Shown: positions 38,206 through 47,003 of the stretch, piece after piece
How positions within the stretch are numbered: position 1 is the stretch's first letter
How the letters are laid out: each line of letters begins with the position of its first letter
DNA from: Alcaligenaceae bacterium CGII-47
GTDB taxonomy: Bacteria; Pseudomonadota; Gammaproteobacteria; Burkholderiales; Burkholderiaceae_B
NCBI GenBank assembly: GCA_019166125.1
Contig: JAHTBO010000010.1
Span: forward strand, 1-64,000
Direction of reading: 5' to 3'
DNA: 64,000 nucleotides
The notes under the pieces: model-generated
What the model saw: only the letters and a program-made list of their open reading frames with translations
Told to the model about the DNA's origin: nothing
Database searches by the model: none
Program-made: the position numbers and the translations under genes

Positions 38206-38907
38206 ATGAAGCGTGTGCTTTCTACTATCGTAGTGACTACCAGCCTGGTTTTTGCGGGCGTTGCCCTGACGGGTGCGGCCTTGGCCGCTGATGTCGCCGT
38301 GGCCAAACCGGATGCCGCCAAGGGCGAGCAGCTGTATGCCAACGGTGATATGGCACGAGGCGTGCTGGCCTGTGCAAGCTGTCATGGTGCTGCAGGCAAT
38401 AGCGCCATTCCAGTCAATCCAAATTTGTCTGGGCTTGCTCACGAATACATCGCCAAGCAACTGCTGGATTTCCAGCCCAAGGGCGATAAGGCACCGCTAC
38501 GTCGCGGCCAAGGCGGCGTGGACACGATTATGACTAGCATGGCGGCACCGCTGACCCCCGAGGATATCCAAAATATTGCCTATTACCTGTCGCAACAACC
38601 GCTTGATCTCAAGACTGCAGCGACCGCGACCAATGAGGCGACGATGGATCGCGGCCAACTTATCTGGCGTGCAGGTCTGACCGATCGTGCTGTGCCAGCC
38701 TGTGCGGCCTGCCACTCTGCGAACGGTGCGGGTATACCGGGCGAGTTCCCGCGTTTGGCGGGGCAGCATCCTGAATATTTGGTTGAGCAACTCCAGATCT
38801 TTCGCAGTGGCGATCGTGCCAATGCTGAAATGATGAGCGACATCGCAGGCCGCTTGTCCGATAAGGACATCGCCGCTGTGGCGGACTACGCAGCCGGGTT
38901 GCGTTAG
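38206..38907 (+). CDS. Di-haem cytochrome c4
   Basis: 233 residues from ATG 38206 (SD GAGG). Signal peptide ends ALAADV. Two CxxCH haem sites, CASCHG (~residue 60) and CAACHS (~165), are each followed by a methionine ligand region (TSMAAPL and AEMMSD). It is a periplasmic electron donor to terminal oxidases. It sits directly upstream of resBC, which make c-type cytochromes. In-frame sequence upstream of the ATG is not supported. Confidence 0.93.
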   Translation: MKRVLSTIVVTTSLVFAGVALTGAALAADVAVAKPDAAKGEQLYANGDMARGVLACASCHGAAGNSAIPVNPNLSGLAHEYIAKQLLDFQPKGDKAPLRRGQGGVDTIMTSMAAPLTPEDIQNIAYYLSQQPLDLKTAATATNEATMDRGQLIWRAGLTDRAVPACAACHSANGAGIPGEFPRLAGQHPEYLVEQLQIFRSGDRANAEMMSDIAGRLSDKDIAAVADYAAGLR

Positions 38908-39004
38908 GGCGCGGTAACGATGCTCGGGTGCCTGCACTAAATAAGGGGTTATACAAGCCTCAGTGCATAAAGCAGTGTATCGTTTGATTATTGAATCTTG
39001 AACT

Positions 39005-39036
39005 AGGGGGCACGCGTCAGCGATCCCCCTTTTTTT
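39005..39036 (+). terminator. Terminator between cytochrome c4 and resB
   Basis: AGGGGG (39005-39010) pairs with CCCCCT (39025-39030) over a 14-nt loop, and the right arm runs directly into seven T residues. It fits a rho-independent terminator for the cytochrome gene. Confidence 0.6.
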
Positions 39037-39048
39037 GAAGTTGAGGCT

Positions 39049-41088
39049 GTGAAGTTATCCCTCCCTAACCGCATACGCGGCGCCGATGTGATTGAGCTAA
39101 TGGGCTCGATGCGTTTTGCTATCAGCCTGCTTGTGTTCATCTGTGTGGCAAGCCTGATCGGTACAATATTGCCGCAGAATCAGGCTGCGAATGTTTATAT
39201 TGATCAGTTCGGCCCATTCTGGTTTGCCGTGTTTGATCGTTTTTCACTCTGGCATATCTACAATAGCTGGTGGTTTTTGCTGATCATGACGTTCCTGGTC
39301 TTTTCGACTTCGGTATGCGTCGTGCGCAATTCACCCAAGATGATCCGTGATGCGCGAACTTTCCGCGAATATATCCGCGGCAGCAGCCTGCGCGCCTTTC
39401 CTCATCGGGTAGAGCTTACGGCATCGGATGGTCCGGTGCCCACCCGTGATAAGGTTGGACAACTGCTACGCCAACAAGGTTATCGCTATCGTGTGCGCGA
39501 GGATGGCGACAGTTTTATGGTGGCGGCCAAAAAGGGCAGTGCCAATCGCCTGGGCTATATCTTTACGCATGTGGCGATCGTCGTGATCTGCGTGGGCGGC
39601 TTGCTCGATAGCGAGATGCCGGTGCGCATTCAGACCTGGTTGTTCGACAAGGTGCCAGTAACAGACAATATGTTGATCGCTGACGTGCCGGCATCCGGCA
39701 GGCTGTCGGCGCGCAATCCAAGCTTTCGCGCCAATATGTTGGTGCCCGATGGCAAACAGAGCAGCATGGGCATCGTCTCGGTGGGTGAAGGTGTGCTGTT
39801 ACAGCCACTGCCTTTTGCTATAAAGCTCAAGAAATTCTCGGTTGATTATTACGATACCGGCATGCCGAGCAATTTCCAAAGTGACGTCCAGGTGACGGAC
39901 TTGGTAAGTGGTGATGTCTTTGACCAGACGATCAAGGTCAATGAGCCCCTGCATTATCGGGGGGTAACAATCTACCAGTCGAGCTTCGATGATGGGGGCA
40001 GTCATCTAAGCTTTCGTGCCTGGCCGCTGTCGGGCGCTGATGCGACACCCGCTTCCTTAGAGGGTGTCGTCGGGCAGGCGGGCAGTTTGCCTGACGCAGG
40101 TACGTCGCTAAAGGTCGACTTTACCGGGCTGCGCGTGATTAACGTCGAAAACCTGGCAAGTGCCGAGTCTTTGCAGCCTAAGGATATGATCACTCAGGTG
40201 GCGGCGGTTACAGGTAGCGCTGCGCGAGCGCGTAACGAAGACCTGCGTAACGTAGGGCCCAGCGTTCAGTATCGTCTGACCGGTGCGGATGGCCAGTCGC
40301 ACGAATATACGAATTACATGTTGCCGCTGATGCTCGACGATTTCCCGGTATTTCTCGCGGGGATGCGTGATAACCCCGCTCAGGCCTATCGCTACGTGCG
40401 GATGCCTGCTGATAAGCAGGGGACCCTAGAGGAATTCATGCAGTTGCGTGCCGCGCTAAACAGCCCGGCTTTGCGCGAAGAGGCCGCGCGTCGTTTCGCG
40501 CAGTCTAGTGCCCCCGAGGGTGAGCAGCGCGAGTTGCTCTTTAAAGCAGCACAGGGCGCGCTACAGACTTTTTCACACCGCGGCTTTAACGGCATACTAG
40601 AACAGGCCCCCGAGTCCGAGCGCGAAAAGATCATGAATTTTGCCGTGCCAATGATTCAGTTAAGCCTGGGGCAATTACGAGATGTAATGCATGAACAGGC
40701 GGGCCGCCCACCAGTGGACGTGGATGGCCCGGGTGCCGAGCGCGCAAATCACTGGATGCGTTTGGCGATCCTGGCGCTGGCAAACCTACCGGATTATCCA
40801 GCGCCTGTGTTTCTACAACTGAGCGGCTTCGAGCAGATCCAGGCGAGTGTCTTTCAGGTTGCTCGTAGCCCCGGTAAAACGACGGTATACCTAGGTTGCC
40901 TCTTGTTGGTTATAGGTGTATTTTCGATGTTCTATATCCGCGAGCGCCGCGTTTGGGTCTGGATCCGACCCAAGGACGACGGCGCGGGTAGTGATGTGCT
41001 CGCGGCGATGACTTCACAGCGTCGCACACTCGATTTCACGCATGAGTTCGAGCGACTTCGCGCCGCTCTGCATCGTCTGTTTGCCTGA
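39049..41088 (+). CDS. resB: Cytochrome c biogenesis protein ResB
   Basis: 679 residues starting GTG 39049 (TTGAGG SD). Membrane segments near the N-terminus (MRFAISLLVFICVASLIGTI and WWFLLIMTFLVFSTSV), one near residue 175 and one near the C-terminus flank a large periplasmic part. The motif ANVYIDQFGPFWFAVFD is typical. Together with ResC/CcsA it forms the system II haem transporter and ligase of betaproteobacteria. resC follows 12 nt later. Confidence 0.93.
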   Translation: MKLSLPNRIRGADVIELMGSMRFAISLLVFICVASLIGTILPQNQAANVYIDQFGPFWFAVFDRFSLWHIYNSWWFLLIMTFLVFSTSVCVVRNSPKMIRDARTFREYIRGSSLRAFPHRVELTASDGPVPTRDKVGQLLRQQGYRYRVREDGDSFMVAAKKGSANRLGYIFTHVAIVVICVGGLLDSEMPVRIQTWLFDKVPVTDNMLIADVPASGRLSARNPSFRANMLVPDGKQSSMGIVSVGEGVLLQPLPFAIKLKKFSVDYYDTGMPSNFQSDVQVTDLVSGDVFDQTIKVNEPLHYRGVTIYQSSFDDGGSHLSFRAWPLSGADATPASLEGVVGQAGSLPDAGTSLKVDFTGLRVINVENLASAESLQPKDMITQVAAVTGSAARARNEDLRNVGPSVQYRLTGADGQSHEYTNYMLPLMLDDFPVFLAGMRDNPAQAYRYVRMPADKQGTLEEFMQLRAALNSPALREEAARRFAQSSAPEGEQRELLFKAAQGALQTFSHRGFNGILEQAPESEREKIMNFAVPMIQLSLGQLRDVMHEQAGRPPVDVDGPGAERANHWMRLAILALANLPDYPAPVFLQLSGFEQIQASVFQVARSPGKTTVYLGCLLLVIGVFSMFYIRERRVWVWIRPKDDGAGSDVLAAMTSQRRTLDFTHEFERLRAALHRLFA

Positions 41089-41100
41089 TAGAGGTATTTT

Positions 41101-42459
41101 ATGACTGAATCCGTTGTTCGTTCAGGCCTGCCCTTGTGGGACGAGGCCATGTCCGCGACTGGTGATCGCCGTCTGTTACGCGGTCGCCCAGACTGGACTG
41201 ATATAGGCTTTTTTATCGCATTGGTAGCCGGAGCAGCTTATGTGCTGGGCACATATGGCCAGTATATGGACTACTACGAAAAGCTCATTTTAGTCTGTGC
41301 AGTCGGCCTGTTCAGCTGGATGGCCTGGCTCTGGCGACCGCTGCGCACGGTGATGATTGCCAGTGGCCTGACAGCGTTGTTGGCAATCTGGCTATATAGT
41401 CCGACCGGGGCCTTATTGCAGGGGGATTTATCGCGTTCCGAGACGACATTCCTGCTTAAGTATCTGATCTCTTCCCAATCCGCAATTTTGTGGATGTGCG
41501 CGCTATTCGTCCTCGCGACGGTCAGCTATTGGATTGGTTTCGTAAGCGACACAGCCGCCTGGGTCGGAAGCTTCCTCACCTGGGGCGCGGTCTACGCGGG
41601 GGTGACAGGCTTGCTGGTTCGCTGGCGCGAAGGGCATTTGCTGGGCCCGGATATCGGCCACATTCCCGTTAGCAATCTCTACGAAGTCTTTGTTCTGTTT
41701 TGTCTGATTACGGCCCTGTTCTACCTCTATTACGAGCGCCGCTATGCAACGCGCGCGCTAGGCGGCTTTGTGCTGTTGGTGGTCAGCTCGGCAGTGGTGT
41801 TCTTGCTGTGGTATTCGTTTACGCGCGACGCCTATCAGATCCAGCCATTGGTCCCCGCGCTCAAGAGCTGGTGGATGAAGCTGCACGTCCCAGCCAATTT
41901 CATTGGTTACGGCACGTTTAGTCTGGCGGCCATGGTCGGCTTTGCTTACCTGGTCAAAGAGCACGGTCAAACTCGCAGTTGGCGCCAGTTGACCCCAGTC
42001 TTTGTGTTGGGGGCGGTGCTATGCGCCGAGCCGCTAATATTTGGCTCCAAGGAAGTCTCTGCGACCTGGATGCTGTATTTCGGTCTTGGCGCTTTGATTG
42101 TCGGCAGTATTCTGGCGATGCGTGGACCGATTGCCCAGCGGCTGCCCTCCCTCGAGATCCTTGACGATATTATGTATCGCGCGATTGCAGTGGGCTTTGC
42201 CTTCTTTACGGTGGCGACAATTCTTGGTGCGCTCTGGGCGGCAGATGCCTGGGGAACTTACTGGCAGTGGGATCCCAAGGAAACCTGGGCATTGATCGTC
42301 TGGCTTAACTATGCGGCCTGGTTGCATATGCGCCTGATGAAGGGCCTGCGCGGCACGATGGCGGCTTACTGGGCACTGGGCGGCTTGCTCGTGACGAGCT
42401 TTGCCTTTCTTGGCGTGAATATGTTTCTCTCGGGCCTGCACTCGTACGGTGAGCTGTAG
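41101..42459 (+). CDS. ccsB: Cytochrome c biogenesis protein ResC (CcsA/CcsB family)
   Basis: 452 residues, polytopic. The WWD haem-binding signature is WGTYWQWDPKETWALIVW, with conserved histidines flanking it (for example LHVPANFIGYGTF and LHSYGEL). It exports haem and, with ResB, attaches it to CxxCH of apocytochromes; the c4 upstream is a natural substrate. Names vary in the literature (ccsA, ccsB, resC). Confidence 0.93.
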   Translation: MTESVVRSGLPLWDEAMSATGDRRLLRGRPDWTDIGFFIALVAGAAYVLGTYGQYMDYYEKLILVCAVGLFSWMAWLWRPLRTVMIASGLTALLAIWLYSPTGALLQGDLSRSETTFLLKYLISSQSAILWMCALFVLATVSYWIGFVSDTAAWVGSFLTWGAVYAGVTGLLVRWREGHLLGPDIGHIPVSNLYEVFVLFCLITALFYLYYERRYATRALGGFVLLVVSSAVVFLLWYSFTRDAYQIQPLVPALKSWWMKLHVPANFIGYGTFSLAAMVGFAYLVKEHGQTRSWRQLTPVFVLGAVLCAEPLIFGSKEVSATWMLYFGLGALIVGSILAMRGPIAQRLPSLEILDDIMYRAIAVGFAFFTVATILGALWAADAWGTYWQWDPKETWALIVWLNYAAWLHMRLMKGLRGTMAAYWALGGLLVTSFAFLGVNMFLSGLHSYGEL

Positions 42460-42482
42460 TAGGCATAGGCACGTAAGTGATA

Positions 42483-42506
42483 CGCCTGGGCGGCTCAGCC
42501 CAGGCG
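42483..42506. terminator. Stem-loop between convergent resC and the GGDEF-EAL gene
   Basis: CGCCTGGGC (42483-42491) and GCCCAGGCG (42498-42506) form a 9-bp perfect stem with a 6-nt loop. It overlaps the stop of the minus-strand gene. It probably ends transcription from both sides; no T-tract is visible. Confidence 0.55.
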
Positions 42507-45419
42507 CTTGGCACCCAGTACTTCAATAAAGCGTCGTGCTTCGGCGCTATCAACCAAATCCAGCACTGAGCTACAGGCCAGAATATCAGTGGGCGGGCGT
42601 GAAGCCGACACGATAAATCCCTGCACGTAGTCCACACCCATATCGGACAGCGCCTCGAGTGTGGCGATATCCTCGACCCATTCGGCGATGCACTCCATGC
42701 CCAGGTTGTGTGCAAGCTCTACGATTGTGCCGACGATCGCGATATTTGACTTGCTCGAGAGCATGTCGCGAATGAGCGAGCCGTCGATCTTGATTGTGTC
42801 CGCAGGTAGCGCTTTCAGGTAAGAGAAGGATGTGTAACCTGCACCGAAATCATCAAGAGCGACGCGGGCGCCCATACGCTGTAAGCGGCGCATGAACTGG
42901 CGCGTGCGCTCAAGATCCTGCAGGGCAACTCCCTCAGTGATTTCGACGCACAGCCTGCGTGTGAACTGGGGGTGGTGATTGAGGATGGCAAACAAAGCGT
43001 CTATAAATAAATCATCGTTTAATGATACGCCGCTTAAGTTGACGTTGATCACGCGTGAATGCTCGAGCTGCTCGTGATGGCGTGCTATCCAGTCCAGCGT
43101 GGTTGAAAATACCCATTTGTCGATAATGCTGATCATGCCGCTGTCCTCGGCGGCCTGGATGATCTTGGCGGTACTAATGCGCGTCTCGTTCGTCTGTCGC
43201 ACCCGTAGCAGCACCTCAAAGTTCAGGGTCTGCAAAGGATGCTTCAAAGACAGAATGGGTTGCATCTCTAGGTAGAGGTCGCGTGGTGGCGATCCACCCT
43301 CTAGCTGATCAAATATGCGCAACTCTTCGGTATGCTCGAATAGCTCGCTGGCGTTGTCCTCGTACAGCATGACATCGCGGTGATTTTTACGCGCCTCACG
43401 GCATGCGCGACTCGCAGCCGAGATGGCGTCCTTGGCGTTCATCTTGGCGTGAACATCGATAATTCCCATGGCGCTCTTGAGCTGGAAGGCGCGGCTGCCT
43501 ACGTACAATGCAGCTGAATTAAGGCTCTCGAGGATATCTCGGCAGATTTTCTGGGCATCGCTGGCCTTGGTATTGGGAAACAGGATCACGAACTCGTCAC
43601 TGCCGATGTGGCCCATTTTCTGAGTCTCATTGAGTGAATGGTAGATTCGTTCGCTGACTATTTGCAGCAGCTCATCGCCTGCAGTATGGCCGAACATATC
43701 GTTGATCCGTTTGAGGTGATCCAGATTCAGGTAGGCCAGTGCGCAGGGGGCCCCGGTGGCGGCGAGCTCAGTAATCGCTTGATCGGTGGCGGCTTCGATG
43801 CCACGCCGGCTCAGGGAGTTGGTAAGCGGATCGCTATCCTCCATCAGGCGTAGCTTGCGAAGGGTTTCTGTCCGTGCGCTGATATCCTGGACGGAGCCCT
43901 CGATATGACTGCCCACCCGGGTGGCGCGTAAGGAAAAGCTGCGCGCAGGCGTATCCGCGTGGTTAATGAGGTCGATTTGGGTTTCTTTGCCAGCCTGCGT
44001 CGTGGCGATAATCTGATGCCAGTCCTGCGCCTCGAAATAGTCTGTCCAGCAAGACGCGTGTAGTGCGTCCTGTGGGTCTATTTCCAGCGCTTGACGCATG
44101 GTGCCGTTCATGTGTTCGAAGACCCCGGCCGAATTGAGCGAAAATAAGCCAAAAGGCGTTAGGGTATCGGCGGCAATCAGTTCGTTGCGCTCACGGATGT
44201 GGTTGCGTCGCTCCTCGCGCGTGTGTTCGGCCCCCGATAGCGTCACCATAATATTGGTGATGAGCAAAACAATCGTGCCACAAAAGATATCGATCGCGTC
44301 CTGATGACCGAATCCAACCAGCACAATACCCAAAAGCATGATCAGTACAGCCACCAACAGCCCGATGATGTGCCACAACCATATTCTGGAGTGGATGCGA
44401 CCGAGCGCGTAGACCAGGGTGACGGCAATCAAACCAGAGCTCATCCAGACGGCCAGGAATATGACAGGTTGGAACCATTGGTAAGGCAGGACAAGGGCTG
44501 CCACGAGCAGCGCGCCTGCGCTCCAGTGGCCAATAGTCTGTAGCCGGGTATAGGTGGTGAGGCTTAGGCTTGATTTGAAGAGTTGGGTGAATAAACTGTA
44601 GGTAAGCAGATAGTAAATCACCACAGTGAATTTACGGATACCGGGTAAGCTTTGTGCAGGAATGGCATAGCCCAGCCATTGGGTGTCCCAGCCCATCAGC
44701 CAGGCACCCACTCGCAGATTACCCACTAGCCAGGCTGCCAGCAGAATATAGGTCCATTCGCGCGTGGTAATGGCAATAATGCCTAGAAATAGTGCAAGCG
44801 TCAGTAAGCCGCCCTCGAGTATGCCAATACTCCGAGAAAATCGCGTGACCGCAGCAGTCAGTTCGGTGCGTGGCCACAGTTGGGCGACCATCACGTCGGG
44901 CAAGGCTAAATCGCTGGCGCACAGGATCTGGTTTGGGCGCGCAATTCCATTTAGGCTAATCCCAAAGCCCAGCTTGACCTGGCGAACTTCGCCGACCGAG
45001 CTGATTCGGTCTGACTCGCCAAGCAGCTCGAGCGACGGGGCTAACCAGCAACTTAGCTGTGCAATGTAGGCTGAAGGTACGATGAGTACTTCGTTGGCAT
45101 CGGCATGGCCTGGTGGGATATTGATCAGCAACCAGGATAAGCCGGTCGGGACGGGTTGGGAAAACCGGGCAGGGCTAGCTTCTAGCCGTTCGAGCGCCCT
45201 GAGTGGGTCGCGCTCGGCGGAGGCCACATCCGCCAAGGCGTGGATCGATAGCACTTGGCCATGGGTTTGCGGATACAGTGCCTTCAGTGTCAGGGCGGCC
45301 GCCATTATGCTTAAGATAATGGCGAGTGGGATCAGAAAGTACGACGAAAAATACGCGATACGCCCGCCCTGGACGGGCGATTTATTGCCAAAAGAGGTGA
45401 ATAAATTTTTATTGGCCAC
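42495..45419 (-). CDS. Membrane GGDEF-EAL protein with 7TM-type sensor and PAS domain
   Basis: 974 residues, GTG start 45419 (AGGT upstream). Order: TM1 (~25-45), an extracytoplasmic domain (~50-190), seven membrane segments (~195-395, 7TM-DISM-like), a PAS region (~415-515), GGDEF with the active-site variant GSDEF (606-610), and EAL with FEVLLR, NVNLSG and DDFGAGYTS. Both catalytic sites look intact (EVL in place of EAL is a common variant), so it may make or break c-di-GMP in response to an unknown signal. It is co-oriented with lysA but separated by 124 nt. Confidence 0.9.
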   Translation of the reverse strand: MANKNLFTSFGNKSPVQGGRIAYFSSYFLIPLAIILSIMAAALTLKALYPQTHGQVLSIHALADVASAERDPLRALERLEASPARFSQPVPTGLSWLLINIPPGHADANEVLIVPSAYIAQLSCWLAPSLELLGESDRISSVGEVRQVKLGFGISLNGIARPNQILCASDLALPDVMVAQLWPRTELTAAVTRFSRSIGILEGGLLTLALFLGIIAITTREWTYILLAAWLVGNLRVGAWLMGWDTQWLGYAIPAQSLPGIRKFTVVIYYLLTYSLFTQLFKSSLSLTTYTRLQTIGHWSAGALLVAALVLPYQWFQPVIFLAVWMSSGLIAVTLVYALGRIHSRIWLWHIIGLLVAVLIMLLGIVLVGFGHQDAIDIFCGTIVLLITNIMVTLSGAEHTREERRNHIRERNELIAADTLTPFGLFSLNSAGVFEHMNGTMRQALEIDPQDALHASCWTDYFEAQDWHQIIATTQAGKETQIDLINHADTPARSFSLRATRVGSHIEGSVQDISARTETLRKLRLMEDSDPLTNSLSRRGIEAATDQAITELAATGAPCALAYLNLDHLKRINDMFGHTAGDELLQIVSERIYHSLNETQKMGHIGSDEFVILFPNTKASDAQKICRDILESLNSAALYVGSRAFQLKSAMGIIDVHAKMNAKDAISAASRACREARKNHRDVMLYEDNASELFEHTEELRIFDQLEGGSPPRDLYLEMQPILSLKHPLQTLNFEVLLRVRQTNETRISTAKIIQAAEDSGMISIIDKWVFSTTLDWIARHHEQLEHSRVINVNLSGVSLNDDLFIDALFAILNHHPQFTRRLCVEITEGVALQDLERTRQFMRRLQRMGARVALDDFGAGYTSFSYLKALPADTIKIDGSLIRDMLSSKSNIAIVGTIVELAHNLGMECIAEWVEDIATLEALSDMGVDYVQGFIVSASRPPTDILACSSVLDLVDSAEARRFIEVLGAKRLG

Positions 45420-45543
45420 TTCGACCTAAACAACATGTAGAAAATTGACACCCATTGTAAGCAGCAAAAAGATACAGAGTGTTTAACGGCAACCTAATCG
45501 TGATGTTTATAGCTGGGGCAAATTAAAGTTGCGCCTGCTTTGA

Positions 45544-46815
45544 TCAGACCGTGTCGAGCAGGTGCTCGGATGCATACAGATCCTGCAGCCTTTCACGTGA
45601 GCGGATAAGGTGTGCGCGGGCGCCATCGACAAGCACCTCGGCGGCGCGCGGGCGCGTATTGTATTGGCTGGCCATGGAAAAGGCATAGGCGCCAGCGGAC
45701 ATGATGGCGAGCAAGTCCCCTTGCTCGAGTGCCAGTGTGCGTCCACGCGCCAACCAGTCACCGCTTTCACAGATCGGCCCGACGATGTCGTAGGTGCGTG
45801 TCGGGGCATTGTGATGTGGCTCGACAGGCTCAACATCGTGCCATGCCTCGTACAGTGCGGGACGCATCAGGTCATTCATTGCGGCATCGACAATCGCAAA
45901 GTCGCGTACCTCGGTGTGCTTGAGGTATTCGATACGAGTCAGGAGAATACCAGCGTTGCCAACCAGAGAGCGCCCCGGCTCGAGGATGATCTGCAGATGC
46001 CCGAACCCACGCGCGTTCAGCACCTCAAAGACCGGGTCAAGAAGTTCTGATGGGGTGAGGGGCGTCTCGTCGGTGTAGCGGATGCCTAGTCCGCCGCCCA
46101 GATCCAGATGTTTGAGCACGATGCCTTGCTCGGCCAGATGGGTGATCAGCGTCAGGAGCTTGTCCAGTGCATCCAGGTAGGGCGCGATCTCGAGGATCTG
46201 GGAGCCGATGTGACAATCCACACCGATGACCTCCAGGCTTGGGTATTGCATCGCCTGATGGTAGAGCGCAGGGGCGGCCTCGATGGCGATGCCGAACTTG
46301 TTCTCCTTCAGGCCTGTCGAAATATAGGGGTGGGTATGGGCATCGACATCGGGGTTCACGCGTAGGGATACGGGTGCGCGCACGCCCATCTCGTGGGCAA
46401 TATCTGCAAGACGTTCCAGCTCGGCGCTTGATTCGACGTTAAAGCATTTGATGCCGGCGGTGAGTGCCGCACGGATTTCCCAAGCTTGTTTGCCTACGCC
46501 TGAAAAGACAATCAGTTCAGGCTGCGCGCCCGCCTTGAGGGCACGGGCCAACTCGCCACCCGAGACGATGTCGAACCCTGCTCCCAGGCGCTGGAACTCT
46601 TGCAGAACAGCCAGATTGGAATTGGCCTTCATGCCGTAGCAGACCAGTACATTGCGCCCCATGATGGCCTGCGCGTAGCGCTCCCAGGCTTGGCGTAATG
46701 CCTGCCTGGAATAAACATATAGCGGCGTTGCATAGCGCTCTGCCAGCTCGTAGAGTGGAATGTCCTCTGCGTGGAGAATGCCGTTTTTGTACTCAAACTG
46801 CGGGGAGACAGTCAT
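45544..46815 (-). CDS. lysA: Diaminopimelate decarboxylase
   Basis: 423 residues from ATG 46815 (MTVSPQFEYKNGILHAEDI). The PLP lysine lies in VCYGMKANSN. The C-terminal domain has EPGRSLVGNAG and CESGDWLARGR, with the catalytic cysteine in GPICESGD. It forms L-lysine from meso-DAP. The longer frame to 47076 overlaps lptM and mrcA and is not used. The start overlaps the lptM stop by 4 nt. Confidence 0.95.
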   Translation of the reverse strand: MTVSPQFEYKNGILHAEDIPLYELAERYATPLYVYSRQALRQAWERYAQAIMGRNVLVCYGMKANSNLAVLQEFQRLGAGFDIVSGGELARALKAGAQPELIVFSGVGKQAWEIRAALTAGIKCFNVESSAELERLADIAHEMGVRAPVSLRVNPDVDAHTHPYISTGLKENKFGIAIEAAPALYHQAMQYPSLEVIGVDCHIGSQILEIAPYLDALDKLLTLITHLAEQGIVLKHLDLGGGLGIRYTDETPLTPSELLDPVFEVLNARGFGHLQIILEPGRSLVGNAGILLTRIEYLKHTEVRDFAIVDAAMNDLMRPALYEAWHDVEPVEPHHNAPTRTYDIVGPICESGDWLARGRTLALEQGDLLAIMSAGAYAFSMASQYNTRPRAAEVLVDGARAHLIRSRERLQDLYASEHLLDTV

Positions 46816-47003
46816 GGTGTTTTGGGTGTCGGGATGGTGGGCGCCGGTGAAACGGTGGGTGGGGTGGTGAGGGTGGCATCGGGCGCCGCAGGTGGCGGGG
46901 TTGACGGCATGGTCAGCGGCCCTTTTTGGCCGCAGGCGGCGAGCATCAGAATACTGCTGGTGCCAAGCACGCATAAACCGGTGCGCAAAGGGAAGTGGAT
47001 CAT
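46812..47003 (-). CDS. lptM: Small lipoprotein LptM (YifL-type)
   Basis: 63 residues. The lipobox is LAAC, with the LptM signature CGQKGPL directly after, followed by a Pro/Thr-rich tail. LptM helps the LPS translocon LptD/LptE mature. Its gene is almost always next to lysA, as here. Its ATG overlaps the mrcA stop by 1 nt (TGATG) and its stop overlaps lysA, so mrcA-lptM-lysA is one translationally coupled unit. Confidence 0.9.
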   Translation of the reverse strand: MIHFPLRTGLCVLGTSSILMLAACGQKGPLTMPSTPPPAAPDATLTTPPTVSPAPTIPTPKTP